Numbered from the stretch's first letter, positions 53,148 to 62,546 are shown. The stretch: DNA of 64,000 nucleotides from Natrarchaeobius halalkaliphilus (GCF_003841485.1 NZ_REFY01000001.1:620001-684000), one strand, 5' to 3'. Notes: generated by a model not told the origin, from the sequence alone. Numbers and translations: made by a program.

Positions 53148-53824
53148 GCGTTCGCGAAGAGTTCGACGAGTGGGCGGCCAACGGCAAAGATAGAGGCATG
53201 GAAGAGCGCCACTGGCATACCGCCAAACACGCACTGGCGCGGATTCCCCTCGAGCCGGGTGAGACCGTTCTCGATCTCGGCTGTGGAAGCGGCTACGCCG
53301 GCCGTGCGCTGCGAGAGACGAAGGGTGCAGGACGCGTCTACGGGCTCGACGGCGCACCCGAGATGGCACACAACGCCGCGGGCTACACCGACGATCCCGC
53401 CGTCGGATATCTCGTGGGTGACTTCGATTCGCTCCCGTTTGCCGACGATTCGATCGATCACGTCTGGTCGATGGAGGCGTTTTACTACGCCGCCGATCCC
53501 CACCACGCGCTCGAGGAAATCGCTCGAGTGCTCCGACCCGGTGGCACGTTCTACTGCGCCGTGAATTATTACGAGGAGAACGTTCACTCACACGAGTGGC
53601 AGGAGTTCATCTCGATAGAGATGACCCGCTGGGACCGCAGCCAGTATCGCGAGGGGTTCCGTAACGCCGGTCTATCCGTTGGCGAACAGGACACTATTCC
53701 CGACCGTGAGATCACGATTCCCTCCGAAGAGGAGTTCCCGACGGACGACTGGGACAGCCGCGAGGACATGGTCGAACGGTATCGTGAGTACGGAACGTTA
53801 CTCACCGTCGGCGTGGCCCCGTAG
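53144..53824 (+). CDS. Class I SAM-dependent methyltransferase
   Basis: 226 residues. Motif I is VLDLGCGSGYAGRAL; next VYGLDGAPEMAHNA and a DSLPFADDSIDHVWSMEAFY post-II region. RVLRPGGTFYCAVNYYEEN is the usual strand-turn near motif III. The layout is that of small-molecule methyltransferases. The substrate is unknown. Upstream DNA carries DtxR-type operators 2 and 3, so iron control is possible. It is followed convergently by a DUF1684 gene. Confidence 0.85.
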   Translation: MSVREEFDEWAANGKDRGMEERHWHTAKHALARIPLEPGETVLDLGCGSGYAGRALRETKGAGRVYGLDGAPEMAHNAAGYTDDPAVGYLVGDFDSLPFADDSIDHVWSMEAFYYAADPHHALEEIARVLRPGGTFYCAVNYYEENVHSHEWQEFISIEMTRWDRSQYREGFRNAGLSVGEQDTIPDREITIPSEEEFPTDDWDSREDMVERYREYGTLLTVGVAP

Positions 53825-53871
53825 CCGCCGTTCAACCGCGACTGCCGCGTTCTTCTAGACTCCCCGTCAAT

Positions 53872-54471
53872 TCACTCGAAGCGCTCGCCCGCCGGAATCG
53901 TCACCTCGAGCCAGTTCTCTTCCGGCGGGAGCGGACAGTCGAACGTCTCGCTGTAGGCACAGAACGGCGTGTACCCCAGGTTGAAATCGACGACGATTTC
54001 GTCGCCGTCAGCGAGCGTTCGATCCGACGCGAGTTCCATGTAGCGACCCCCCTCGTAGCTCTGCTGGCCGGTCGTCTTGTCCCTGAACGGGACGAACAGC
54101 GGCTCTTCGTTCGGGCTCTCGAGCTGGTACGCTGCGAGTTCGAACGTCCCGTCTCGCAACTCGCCGTCGCCGCGTTCGAGGTCGAACTCGAGGGCCGCGA
54201 CGCGGAGATAGCGCATCTCTCTTCCGGCAGTCGTCTCCATGAGCACGACCGCCGGATCCTCGTCCGTCTCGACGGTCGCCGTCACGCGATAGGCTGGATC
54301 CGGCTCGAAGTACTCGAGGCCCTCGAACGACTCGCGACGTTCCGGTGGGATCGGTGATTGCGGGTGCTCGGTGAAGAACTCGTCTTTCTCCGTGCGTTTG
54401 TCCTCGAGTTCGGTTTGCCACTGGTCGACGTCGAACTCGGCTTCGGCGTCGACTTCGGACGAATCGGTCAT
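53872..54471 (-). CDS. DUF1684 protein
   Basis: 199 residues from the ATG at 54471 (MTDSSEVDAEAEFDVDQWQT). The family pieces are SPIPPERRESFEGLEYFEPD, FVPFRDKTTGQQSYEGGRYM and the ending VDFNLGYTPFCAYSETFDCP. These define DUF1684, a beta-sandwich family of unknown function, widely spread in bacteria and haloarchaea. The Cys pair near the end (FCAYSETFDCPLP) is part of the conserved segment. It is cytoplasmic and single. The 220-bp gap to the next gene at 54692 holds nothing I recognise. Confidence 0.88.
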   Translation of the reverse strand: MTDSSEVDAEAEFDVDQWQTELEDKRTEKDEFFTEHPQSPIPPERRESFEGLEYFEPDPAYRVTATVETDEDPAVVLMETTAGREMRYLRVAALEFDLERGDGELRDGTFELAAYQLESPNEEPLFVPFRDKTTGQQSYEGGRYMELASDRTLADGDEIVVDFNLGYTPFCAYSETFDCPLPPEENWLEVTIPAGERFE

Positions 54472-54691
54472 ACCTGCTGTAGCGGTGCCGGACGGGAATG
54501 CGTTGCGCTTCGAAGGACACCACACCGGGTTCGGTGTCGAGTGGCTATCTTGAACACGAGACTGCTGTAAAACGATTCGTGTGACGTTCGTTTCGTTCTG
54601 TTGGATGAACTGTTTGCATTCACTTCACGCGCGTATTGAACGGACAATCTTCCTATCCGTGAATAGGGATATATACACATCGTCCCTCTGG

Positions 54692-55963
54692 TTATTCGAG
54701 AAACGATTCTGGATCCTTTTCATAGAGCTCCCACATCGTTATCTCCGCATTCCGGATCTCTTCACTCATCGCATGGTTATCGCTAGTGAGATCGGTCCAG
54801 TCGAGTATACCTGGGAAAATGAGTGGGATCGTATAGGTTGGAACCTCGCTCCAGTCGGGCCTTTCACCGTCGAACGCTTCGGCGACGAGTTCGCTCGTTC
54901 CGTGGGAATGGTACTCGCCGCGATAATCCGGCCTGACGCCGAGACCGAGTTTGTACGGATACGCGACCCAATGCCAGCGTTTCCCAGCACCGTGATGAAC
55001 CGCTGGTGTCCAGGTGTAGACGCCGCCGCGCTCCAATTGCTTCGTATCCGTCGGATGGTCGGTCTGTAGGTCACGCCACATCTCGACGATCCACTCTCCA
55101 TCGTCCCAGGTTCCGGCCCCTCGCCAGTCCGCTGCGCTCCCGTACGGTTCTCGAAGCGGACGTCGGGGGATCATCGCTCCCTCCCATTCGGCGACGTCAG
55201 GATCGAATTCAACCGCATTCTCCAGTACTAACGCGTACGTGCCGTCCTGCTGATCCGGAAAGTTTCCCCGCTGAATCTCGTGATAATCAAGTGCACCTCC
55301 CTCGACGACGTCGGGATCCCACATGTACTCGGGACCGTCCACGGGATCCCACTCCTGTGTCGTGTATGTGTTTTGGCCCTGATCGCTATGACGATAGTCG
55401 AGGACGTGATGGTCAGTTCCGTACCCCTTCGGATTGCTCCGGTGGGCTCGCCACATCGGAAGATCGAGAAAGACACCGTCCTGTTTGAGCTGGTCGAGTT
55501 CCGTCTCAGATCTGATCTGTCGCCAGTCGTTCTCCCACCACTCCCCTTCAACGGCCTGTGGAATGTACTTTCGAATATCGGTCTTCTCGAGGCCGTCGTC
55601 ACCGAGGTGCTCGTGCTCTCGAACGGTTTGTTCGGATACCTCACTGGGCAGAGACCGCATTCCTGTGTGGACGGTGAGCCAACCCCCGAACTCCTCGAAG
55701 CCTTTTACCGAACCGTCGTCGAACAGGAAGCTGACGCGATCCTCGTAGAAGCCGGTATGTTCGGAATTATCGCCTTCTGCGATCCATGGAGACGGGTTGG
55801 CAAACTGTGTCCACTCACCATCACGGTAGACCAGCATGTCGTGAATCCAGCCACCCGGGTTCGGCTGGTCCCATCGAAATCGGAAGTAGATCTGTTCCGA
55901 ATTAAACGCGATTTGGGTGTCGAGTCGCTTCAACTTCTGTTCTGGCCGCCAGTGGTCAGTCAT
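54692..55963 (-). CDS. Ethylbenzene dehydrogenase-related haem-binding protein (EB_dh type)
   Basis: 423 residues from the ATG at 55963. It matches the gamma-subunit family of DMSO-reductase-type enzymes: FNSEQIYFRFRWDQPNPGGW, DRVSFLFDDGSVKGFEEFGG, and YRDGEWTQF. It would bind haem b, but neither a molybdenum subunit nor an iron-sulfur subunit is encoded nearby. There is no signal peptide, and the first residues begin abruptly in the domain, so the protein may be N-terminally shortened or cytoplasmic. It follows the DUF892 gene by 15 bp and is probably in its operon. Codon use is less GC-rich than the core regions. Confidence 0.7.
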   Translation of the reverse strand: MTDHWRPEQKLKRLDTQIAFNSEQIYFRFRWDQPNPGGWIHDMLVYRDGEWTQFANPSPWIAEGDNSEHTGFYEDRVSFLFDDGSVKGFEEFGGWLTVHTGMRSLPSEVSEQTVREHEHLGDDGLEKTDIRKYIPQAVEGEWWENDWRQIRSETELDQLKQDGVFLDLPMWRAHRSNPKGYGTDHHVLDYRHSDQGQNTYTTQEWDPVDGPEYMWDPDVVEGGALDYHEIQRGNFPDQQDGTYALVLENAVEFDPDVAEWEGAMIPRRPLREPYGSAADWRGAGTWDDGEWIVEMWRDLQTDHPTDTKQLERGGVYTWTPAVHHGAGKRWHWVAYPYKLGLGVRPDYRGEYHSHGTSELVAEAFDGERPDWSEVPTYTIPLIFPGILDWTDLTSDNHAMSEEIRNAEITMWELYEKDPESFLE

Positions 55964-55978
55964 ACGGGATCCCACGTA

Positions 55979-56461
55979 CTATTCGACCCGCCGTCGTTCG
56001 ACGATCGCTTCCATTTTGGTGAGCGCAGCTCTGGCTTCCTGTCGGTTTGCCGCCAGCTCCTTCGTGATCTCCTCGGGGAGTTCTATGTCCGCCGCCAACA
56101 GCAAGAGACGGTCGAGCACCGTGATTTCGAACCGTTCATTCATCATCCCGGTGCTCAACACGTCCAAATCGCGGAGCGCTGGCGGGACATCGGTCGAGAC
56201 GATCTCGTTTTTCTCCGCGAGGATCCCTTCCATAACGGGGCTCCCTTCGGCTCGTGGCTCTTGATCGAGCTCCTCGAACAGTCGCTCGATCCGATGAATT
56301 TGTTCGACCGTATCCTCCTCGTGATCCGTAAAAAGCACCTCGACATCCTCACTCGCCGCGGCTTCAGCGAGATCCGCGTGAAGATCGAGGATCTCGAGTT
56401 CTGCGTGATAGAGCTTCTGTAGTTCCCGTTCGAACATCTCGGTCGGTGTCGTGGTCGTCAT
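55979..56461 (-). CDS. DUF892 (YciF-like) ferritin-fold protein
   Basis: 160 residues. The helical bundle starts EMFERELQKLYHAELEILDL, typical of DUF892/YciF; its metal-binding Glu/His pattern (HAELEIL, HEEDTVEQIHRIERLFEE) suggests a di-iron ferritin-like site. These proteins are induced by stress in bacteria. It lies between a conserved gene and the haem protein on the same strand, suggesting a small stress or redox operon. Confidence 0.85.
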   Translation of the reverse strand: MTTTTPTEMFERELQKLYHAELEILDLHADLAEAAASEDVEVLFTDHEEDTVEQIHRIERLFEELDQEPRAEGSPVMEGILAEKNEIVSTDVPPALRDLDVLSTGMMNERFEITVLDRLLLLAADIELPEEITKELAANRQEARAALTKMEAIVERRRVE

Positions 56462-56549
56462 CGATTAGTTCTCCTTACAGCAAATCGGATTAGTTGCGTT
56501 GCCGTGCCCGGCCGTGTCTGAGTACCAGTGTTTCGTGTACCACCGAACA

Positions 56550-57101
56550 TCATTCGTCTAACACCTGTCTACGAATGTGTTCCTGAACTTCTCGTGTGTC
56601 TACGTCCTCGCTTTCAAGCAGTATCTTGAGCTCGTGTGATGACAGCTCGTTCCCAGCCGCTAAGTCCTCCAGAAGAGATTCTCGTGGGAGCTCCACTACG
56701 TCGATGTCGATGTCTACGTTCTGGACAAGGACACTCTCTCGTCGACCTACCCGATGAAACGCCTCGGTCAGCAACTGGTCCGCAACCGGGCTTGGTCTGT
56801 TCGCGTCCGTGCCTAGTCTTGCGTCGATCCCCGTACTATACAGGAGGAACGCGAACGCGTCACGAACACCGTTGGACAGTTTCCGATCGTCCGTAAGTGT
56901 CGTCTGTTTTGTCCCTGCCGTGCCGAACAATTTCTCACGCTCATCCGCCTCAAGATACTCGAACAAGATGGTGAAATCGAGCAACGAGTTGTAGACGCGT
57001 TCCCGAATATCCCGACGACGTTGGTATCGCTGTTGTTTCGCGTGTTCACCCTCGTAGCTTTTTTCACCCGTCAACCACCGCCGGTCTTCTGTCGTGAGCA
57101 T
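56550..57101 (-). CDS. Conserved haloarchaeal protein, unknown function
   Basis: 183 residues from the ATG at 57101 (MLTTEDRRWLTGEKSYEGEH). Longer starts exist at 57122 (ATG) and 57155 (GTG), but this N-terminus is the family type. The protein is helical and charged (KQQRYQRRRDIRERVYNSLL, HRVGRRESVLVQNVDIDIDV) with no catalytic motif. I do not recognise the domain. It lies upstream of the DUF892 gene and divergent from the ArsC-type gene. Confidence 0.65.
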   Translation of the reverse strand: MLTTEDRRWLTGEKSYEGEHAKQQRYQRRRDIRERVYNSLLDFTILFEYLEADEREKLFGTAGTKQTTLTDDRKLSNGVRDAFAFLLYSTGIDARLGTDANRPSPVADQLLTEAFHRVGRRESVLVQNVDIDIDVVELPRESLLEDLAAGNELSSHELKILLESEDVDTREVQEHIRRQVLDE

Positions 57102-57166
57102 CGCATTCTTCCGGCCGGTCATAGTTCGTCTGTGAGCCTCGGTATGGGAAAGCACCGTTACCGGTA

Positions 57167-57180
57167 AATCGATATCGATT
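57167..57180. promoter_or_regulatory. 14-bp perfect palindrome in divergent promoter
   Basis: aatcgatatcgatt is exactly self-complementary and sits 13 bp before the TATA box of the ArsC-type gene, between it and the divergent conserved gene. It is a likely operator for one or both genes. Confidence 0.5.
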
Positions 57181-57192
57181 GACTGTATAGAG

Positions 57193-57205
57193 AAATATAT
57201 TTATT
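57193..57205 (+). promoter_or_regulatory. TATA box of the ArsC-type gene
   Basis: aaatatatttatt lies 22-34 bp upstream of the ATG at 57227, the leaderless promoter spacing. Confidence 0.65.
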
Positions 57206-57226
57206 CTTGACCAATGATAGAGGCCT

Positions 57227-57655
57227 ATGACCAAAATAGCGTTCGTCTGTGTCGGGAACGCCGGCCGCAGTCAGATGGCGACCGCGTTCGCCGAACGAGA
57301 GCGAAGCCAGCGGGGACGTGAGGATTCGGTCAACGTCGTTACTGGCGGGACCGATCCTCACGCTCACGTTCACGAAAATGTGATTACGGCGCTCGACGAG
57401 GTGGGAATCGACATCAGTGGTCGGAATCCACGCGAAATAACCGTCGAGGATGTCGCTGACGCCGAATACGTCGTCACGATGGGCTGTTCGATCGACGATT
57501 TTGTCCCCGATGACTGGAATGGAACGACAGAGGCGTGGAATCTCGAACATCCTGGCAGTGATGATCTGGACGCTGTTCGATCTCAACGCGACGAGATTCA
57601 ACAGCGTGTCGAGGATTTTTTCGATCGAATCGAGCTGTCGGACACGCAACGATAA
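57227..57655 (+). CDS. ArsC/low-molecular-weight phosphatase family protein lacking the resolving Cys
   Basis: 142 residues. The P-loop is FVCVGNAGRSQMATA, with Cys8 and Arg14 (CX5R). Thioredoxin-coupled arsenate reductases also need two further cysteines. The first aligns with Cys87 in VTMGCSIDDF. Where the second should be (the CP in relatives), the sequence reads DDFVPDDW, with Val. So arsenate reduction by the usual three-Cys relay is doubtful, and protein-tyrosine phosphatase activity or a different redox route is possible. The gene shares a transcript with the MFS gene 12 bp downstream. Confidence 0.85.
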   Translation: MTKIAFVCVGNAGRSQMATAFAERERSQRGREDSVNVVTGGTDPHAHVHENVITALDEVGIDISGRNPREITVEDVADAEYVVTMGCSIDDFVPDDWNGTTEAWNLEHPGSDDLDAVRSQRDEIQQRVEDFFDRIELSDTQR

Positions 57656-57667
57656 ACGGACCCATCA

Positions 57668-58996
57668 ATGGCTAGAGAACAAGTCACGGTCGAGGCAGAT
57701 GAAACGAGCCCGTTGGATACGTTCCAGCAGTTCTTTTCGCTCAAACGGGACGTGCTCGTTCTCTCGCTGGCGATGTTCGCGTTCAGCCTCGGGTTCCAGA
57801 TGACAAACCGGTTCCTCTCGGAGTACCTCATCTTTCTGGGAGCCTCAGGCCTCGTCGTCGGAATCTGGGGATCATTTGGGAACGTGATCGGTGCGGTGTA
57901 TCCGTATTATGGTGGCGTAATCTCAGATCGTGTCGGTTCTCGCTACGCCCTGACCGTCTTTGGCTTTCTGTCGTCGATCGGCTTCGGCATCTGGCTGGCA
58001 GCCGCCTTTATAGATCCCATTGACCTCGGTGTTCTCACCATTGAGCCGTGGGTGTGGGTGTTCGTCGGCCTATTGCTCGCTCAGTGCTGGAAGTCCTTCG
58101 GCATCGGTGGCCACTATGCTATCGTCAAGCAGGCCACGGAACCGGATCGTCTGGCTCGCGGGTTCGCCAGCACGGAGACGTTCCGACGGACGGCATTCCT
58201 GCTTGCCCCGCTGATCGTCGCGGTTTTGGTCGCCGACGAATTCATACCTGGATTTTTGTGGGTGCTCGTCATCGGGATCATCTTCGCCGTTCTCGGGACG
58301 TTCGTCCAGCACGTCATGTACGAGTCCAAGCAAGACTCAGTCGGCTCCGAGTTCGAAGGATTCGGACAGATCCTCGACGATCTCAGAGCGCTCCCGGAAC
58401 CGTTGCAGCCACTCCTCGTAGCGGACACCTTTGTCAGGTTTGCCAACGGAATGGTCTACGTGTTCTTCATCCTGGTAATCACGCAGATGATGGAGATTGG
58501 CTGGATGGTGAACGTGCCCGCAGTCGGAGCGATTGACCTCGCTCCAGCGGCATTTTTCGGCGTGCTCACAGGCATCGAGATGCTCGTTGCGCTGCTAACG
58601 ATGGCACCAGCAGCGAAACTCGCCGAACGAACCGGTCTCAAACCGGTCGTTGGGTTCGGATTTTTCGTCTACGCCGCCTTCCCGATCGTGCTGATATTTG
58701 CACCGGAGGACGTCTGGGTTCTGATCGCCCTGTTCGCGTTCTCCGGATTGCGGTTTGCTGGGCTCCCAGCACACAAGGCGTTGATCGTCGGTCCCGCTGA
58801 ACGGGGGGCAGGCGGCCGAGTCACCGGCTCGTATTATTTTGTGCGGGGAGCGATCGTGATCCCCAGCGGCTTACTTGGGGGGATTCTCTGGGATTACGCG
58901 ACTCCGGAAACCGCATTCACGGCCGCTTCCATCATCGGGATGGTCGGAGTTGTCTACTTCGCTATCTACGGGAAAGAATTTGATGCGTACCAGTAA
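57668..58996 (+). CDS. MFS transporter
   Basis: 442 residues with about twelve membrane helices (LVLSLAMFAFSLGFQMTNRF, YALTVFGFLSSIGFGIWLAA, LWVLVIGIIFAVLGTFV, VLIALFAFSGLRFAGLPAHK). The motif A-like stretch SDRVGSRYALTVFG follows helix 2. The pairing with the ArsC/LMW-PTP family gene suggests export of an arsenic or phosphorus species, but no arsenic-specific marker such as ArsB or Acr3 is present, so cargo is open. It follows the ArsC-type gene by 12 bp. Confidence 0.85.
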   Translation: MAREQVTVEADETSPLDTFQQFFSLKRDVLVLSLAMFAFSLGFQMTNRFLSEYLIFLGASGLVVGIWGSFGNVIGAVYPYYGGVISDRVGSRYALTVFGFLSSIGFGIWLAAAFIDPIDLGVLTIEPWVWVFVGLLLAQCWKSFGIGGHYAIVKQATEPDRLARGFASTETFRRTAFLLAPLIVAVLVADEFIPGFLWVLVIGIIFAVLGTFVQHVMYESKQDSVGSEFEGFGQILDDLRALPEPLQPLLVADTFVRFANGMVYVFFILVITQMMEIGWMVNVPAVGAIDLAPAAFFGVLTGIEMLVALLTMAPAAKLAERTGLKPVVGFGFFVYAAFPIVLIFAPEDVWVLIALFAFSGLRFAGLPAHKALIVGPAERGAGGRVTGSYYFVRGAIVIPSGLLGGILWDYATPETAFTAASIIGMVGVVYFAIYGKEFDAYQ

Positions 58997-59166
58997 GCGA
59001 ATGTGATCCCATTCTTCCGGACCGGTTGATTGCTGAGATATTACCCAACCGCTGTATTCGTTCTATGATTCTCACTCGAGCATAGTAACTGACAGTACAC
59101 TTATGGTCAAGCACGAAAACCATCGAATATGTTACAGTATAATTCTACGAAACTCGAGGTGAGACC

Positions 59167-60087
59167 GTGACCGATCGCCGTCCACTCTTCGTGTTTCTGG
59201 GTTCGCTGATCGTGCTCTCGAGCGGCTTCGTTTTCGTCTCTCAGCTTTTGAGCGTGAGTATGATCACCCTCGCGCCGGCATACATGTTCACGCCGATGTT
59301 CGCCGGAATCGTCACCTGTCTGGCCGGCTCTCCGTCGTTCGAGCGGGCCGGGCTCCGAATTCCCTGGGGACGTCTTCGCTGGCTCGGGGCCGCAGCCCTC
59401 GCTCCGATCGCGCTGATTCTGATCGGAACGGGACTCGCGCTGGCGCTCCCCGAGGTTCAGTTCGTTCCCGACGCCAATCCGCTCACCGGCGAGGGAACGG
59501 AGTTCGCACCCGCAAACGGTGACGGAGCCGCCGGTCCGTCGCTTCCCGGTTGGCCGCTCAATCTTATTCTCACGGCCGTCGCGGCGCTCGTTCTCGGCGT
59601 GAGTATCAACGCGGTTTTCGCTTTCGGTGAGGAGTTCGGCTGGCGTGGCGTCCTCCTGACCCAACTCGCTCCGTACGGGTTCTGGCAGGCCTCGGGCGCT
59701 ATCGGCGTACTCTGGGGTGTCTGGCACGCACCGATTATCCTCGAGGGATACAACTATCCGAACAACCCGGTCGTGGGCGTGGGCGTCATGACATTCGCCT
59801 GTCTCGCCATGTCACCGGTGTACACCTACCTGACGATCGCGACCAGATCCGTTCTGTCGGCGGCGGTCTTTCACGGAACGTTCAACGCCTTCGCGACGAC
59901 CATGATCGTCTTCGCACGGGGCGGCTCCGAACTGGTCGTCAACCCCGTCGGCGGGGTCGGTATCGTGGTGTTCGGCCTCGCCGCACTCGGGATCGCGATT
60001 CGGGGCACGCCGGAGCTCACGGCGGACTGGGCGGTCGGCCGAGACGAATCCGTCGCGGACCCGGACGGATCGACGCACGCGACGTAG
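59167..60087 (+). CDS. CPBP-family intramembrane metalloprotease, second copy
   Basis: 306 residues from a GTG at 59167 (M-TDRRPLFVFLGSLIVLSSG). About eight membrane helices. The active-site motifs are INAVFAFGEEFGWRGVLL (EExxxR), GVLWGVWHAPIILEGYN and LSAAVFHGTFNAFATTM, with the extra Trp and Arg positions typical of the Abi branch. It is unlike the copy at 15164 (EEFLFRNIVQ), so the two are different subfamilies. The substrate is unknown. It lies after a 170-bp gap from the MFS gene; the gap holds no gene that I recognise. Confidence 0.88.
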   Translation: MTDRRPLFVFLGSLIVLSSGFVFVSQLLSVSMITLAPAYMFTPMFAGIVTCLAGSPSFERAGLRIPWGRLRWLGAAALAPIALILIGTGLALALPEVQFVPDANPLTGEGTEFAPANGDGAAGPSLPGWPLNLILTAVAALVLGVSINAVFAFGEEFGWRGVLLTQLAPYGFWQASGAIGVLWGVWHAPIILEGYNYPNNPVVGVGVMTFACLAMSPVYTYLTIATRSVLSAAVFHGTFNAFATTMIVFARGGSELVVNPVGGVGIVVFGLAALGIAIRGTPELTADWAVGRDESVADPDGSTHAT

Positions 60088-60152
60088 CCGTCCGAGGGTT
60101 TATAACCGAAGGCACGGCCAGTTCGGTCCGTCAACGCTATGGACGACCGACG

Positions 60153-62546
60153 ATGAGTAAGGCAAGAATGGCGGATTCGAACTGGCGTGCGGTGTTCGGC
60201 CACGAAGAACCCTACGACGAGCAAGTCGACGGCATCGAGACGACGATCGACACCGCTCGAGACGGCGGCTATACGGTCATCGAAGGAGCCTGTGGTACCG
60301 GGAAGACGATGATTGCGCTCACCGCGGGCATCGATCTCGTTCGCGATCCCGACACCGACTACGAGCGCGTCCTCGTTCTCACGAGCGTCAAACAGCAACT
60401 GCGCCAGTTCGAGACCGACCTCGAGACGATCAACGACGCCCTTCCCGACGACTCCCGGCCGGTCTCCGGGCTCACGCTCGTCGGGAAGGCCGACGTCTGT
60501 CCGTACAACCGCGAGCGGGTGGCGGGATTCGACGACGGGAACGTCTACGACCGCTGTGAGACACTTCGGGATCGAACCAGGGATATCACCGGCGAGGGCG
60601 GCGAGACGACCGCCGGAAGCCTGGCCGGACGCGCTCGCAGCCAGCAGATCGGCCTCGCGGACAGCGGCACTCGAGACACCGGCGGAACCTTCCTCGAGAC
60701 CACGGGCGAGGCGACGCCCTACCCGCGCCAGCTACCCGAGTACAGCGACGGCGGTCCCGTCGGCGCCGAAACCGAGTACTGCCCGTTCTATGCGCGCTAC
60801 CTCGAGGATCTTCCAGAAGAGGGAAGCGACAGTGACAGCGCCGAAGCGGTTCCGTACGATTTCACGACGGCGGGAGCGGTCACGCCGGAGGATCTGGTCG
60901 CACAGAGCGTCCGTCACGGCACGTGCCCGCATTCGGTGATGGGTGCCGTCCTCGGCCACGTCGAGGTCGTCGTCGGCAACTACTACCACGCGTTCGATCC
61001 GCGGACCGTCGGCTCTTTTACGGGAGCATTGCTCGACGAGTCGACGTTCGTCGTCTGCGACGAGGCACACATGCTCGAGCCTCGCGTGCGAAACCTGGTT
61101 AGCGAGGGGATTACGGATACGTCCCTCAGGGATGCAGAGACCGAACTCTCTCGGGTTATTCAGCCCGTCAAGTTCGAACGGGAGGGTCGGCAGGTCGAAG
61201 GAGGATCCAAGACCGCCGACGCCGACCTGGTTCGAGCGGAACTGAACGACAGCGAGGTCTCGATCGAAGACCTCGACAGGACCCTCGAGTTCGTCCAGGA
61301 TCTCCGGAGCGAACTCGATCGACGAGTGACCGCACATCTCGACCGGAAATGGGGGGGTTGGAAATCCGACATCGCTGCTCTCGAAGACGACGAAGTCCCG
61401 CTTCGAGATCCGGCCGAACCGGCCGAAGACGAACTCTCCGAATGGGCTCGTGAGGCCGGCTACGGCGACGCTGACTGGACCCGAGCCGAAGCCGTCGGTG
61501 CCGTCGTCGAACGTATCCTCAACGAAGCCGAAAGCGAGGACCGGACCCGGAGTTCGCCTGCGGTCGGTCGCGTGCTCGGAGAGTGGTATCGTCGCGGACA
61601 CACCGATCACTTTCGCGAGATCGAACTCGAGCGCACCTGGAACGAGACCGAGCCCGCCGACTCGTGGCGTCGCGCGTACACCGCGCGACTCGCGTTACAC
61701 AACTGCGTTCCGAGCGATGCCATCGGTTCGCGGCTCGCGTCCTTCGGCGGCGGAATTCTGATGAGTGCGACGCTCGAGCCGATGGCGGCGTTCACCGAGG
61801 TTACCGGGCTCGACTACCTCGAACGTGAGGAAGATCGTCCGGTCGTCGAACGGCGCTACGGGCTGCACTTTCCCGCGGAGAACCGCGAGAGCTTCGCCGT
61901 TGCCGCTCCGAAGTTCACGTACGATAACCGGGGTTCCGTCGATGAATCGAACCCGACGCGGACCCACTACGTGCGTGCGATTTCGAAAGCGGCGGCGCTC
62001 CCCGGAAACGTTCTCGTGGCGATGCCGAGTTACACCGAAGCCGAGTGGATCGCGGACGTTCTCTGCGACCGTCTCGACAAGCCGGTCTTGCGCGACGCCT
62101 CGAGCGACGACGAGGCGACCGAATCGCTAAAGAGCGACTTCTTCGCCGGGGAGGGGAAAGTGCTCGTGACGAGTCTCCGCGGGACGCTGACGGAGGGAGT
62201 CGACTACAGCGGTGACAGACTCTCGGCGGCGGTCGTCTGTGGCGTTCCGATCGTCAACACCTCGAGCCCGCGGACGAAAGCCGTCAGGCGAGCCTACGAC
62301 GACGAGTTCGAGGACGGCTTCGTTTACGCGTTGACCATCCCCGCGGTCCGGAAGGCCCGACAGGCTATCGGCCGGGTGATCCGGTCGCCCGACGACGTCG
62401 GCGTTCGCGTCCTGCTAGACGAACGGTACGCACGCGAGAGCTGGGACTCCGTTCGACCGTACCTTCCCGACGACGGCGAGTTCCAACCGGTCAGTCCCGA
62501 CATGCTCGAGTTAGGACTCGAGCGATTTCGCTCTCGACTCGATTGA
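60153..62546 (+). CDS. XPD/DinG-like superfamily 2 DNA helicase with Fe-S cysteines
   Basis: 797 residues. Walker A is EGACGTGKTMIALTAG and the DEAH box is VVCDEAHMLEPRVRN. Four cysteines (ADVCPYNRERV, DRCETLRDRT, EYCPFYARYL, GTCPHSVMG) occupy the place of the XPD Fe-S domain, which in this family binds a 4Fe-4S cluster and splits DNA strands. Motif VI is ARQAIGRVIRSPDDVGVRVL. It is therefore an active 5'-3' helicase for repair. A tttataa TATA box (60099-60105) lies about 50 bp upstream; a second ATG at 60168 is possible. Single gene. Confidence 0.94.
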   Translation: MSKARMADSNWRAVFGHEEPYDEQVDGIETTIDTARDGGYTVIEGACGTGKTMIALTAGIDLVRDPDTDYERVLVLTSVKQQLRQFETDLETINDALPDDSRPVSGLTLVGKADVCPYNRERVAGFDDGNVYDRCETLRDRTRDITGEGGETTAGSLAGRARSQQIGLADSGTRDTGGTFLETTGEATPYPRQLPEYSDGGPVGAETEYCPFYARYLEDLPEEGSDSDSAEAVPYDFTTAGAVTPEDLVAQSVRHGTCPHSVMGAVLGHVEVVVGNYYHAFDPRTVGSFTGALLDESTFVVCDEAHMLEPRVRNLVSEGITDTSLRDAETELSRVIQPVKFEREGRQVEGGSKTADADLVRAELNDSEVSIEDLDRTLEFVQDLRSELDRRVTAHLDRKWGGWKSDIAALEDDEVPLRDPAEPAEDELSEWAREAGYGDADWTRAEAVGAVVERILNEAESEDRTRSSPAVGRVLGEWYRRGHTDHFREIELERTWNETEPADSWRRAYTARLALHNCVPSDAIGSRLASFGGGILMSATLEPMAAFTEVTGLDYLEREEDRPVVERRYGLHFPAENRESFAVAAPKFTYDNRGSVDESNPTRTHYVRAISKAAALPGNVLVAMPSYTEAEWIADVLCDRLDKPVLRDASSDDEATESLKSDFFAGEGKVLVTSLRGTLTEGVDYSGDRLSAAVVCGVPIVNTSSPRTKAVRRAYDDEFEDGFVYALTIPAVRKARQAIGRVIRSPDDVGVRVLLDERYARESWDSVRPYLPDDGEFQPVSPDMLELGLERFRSRLD

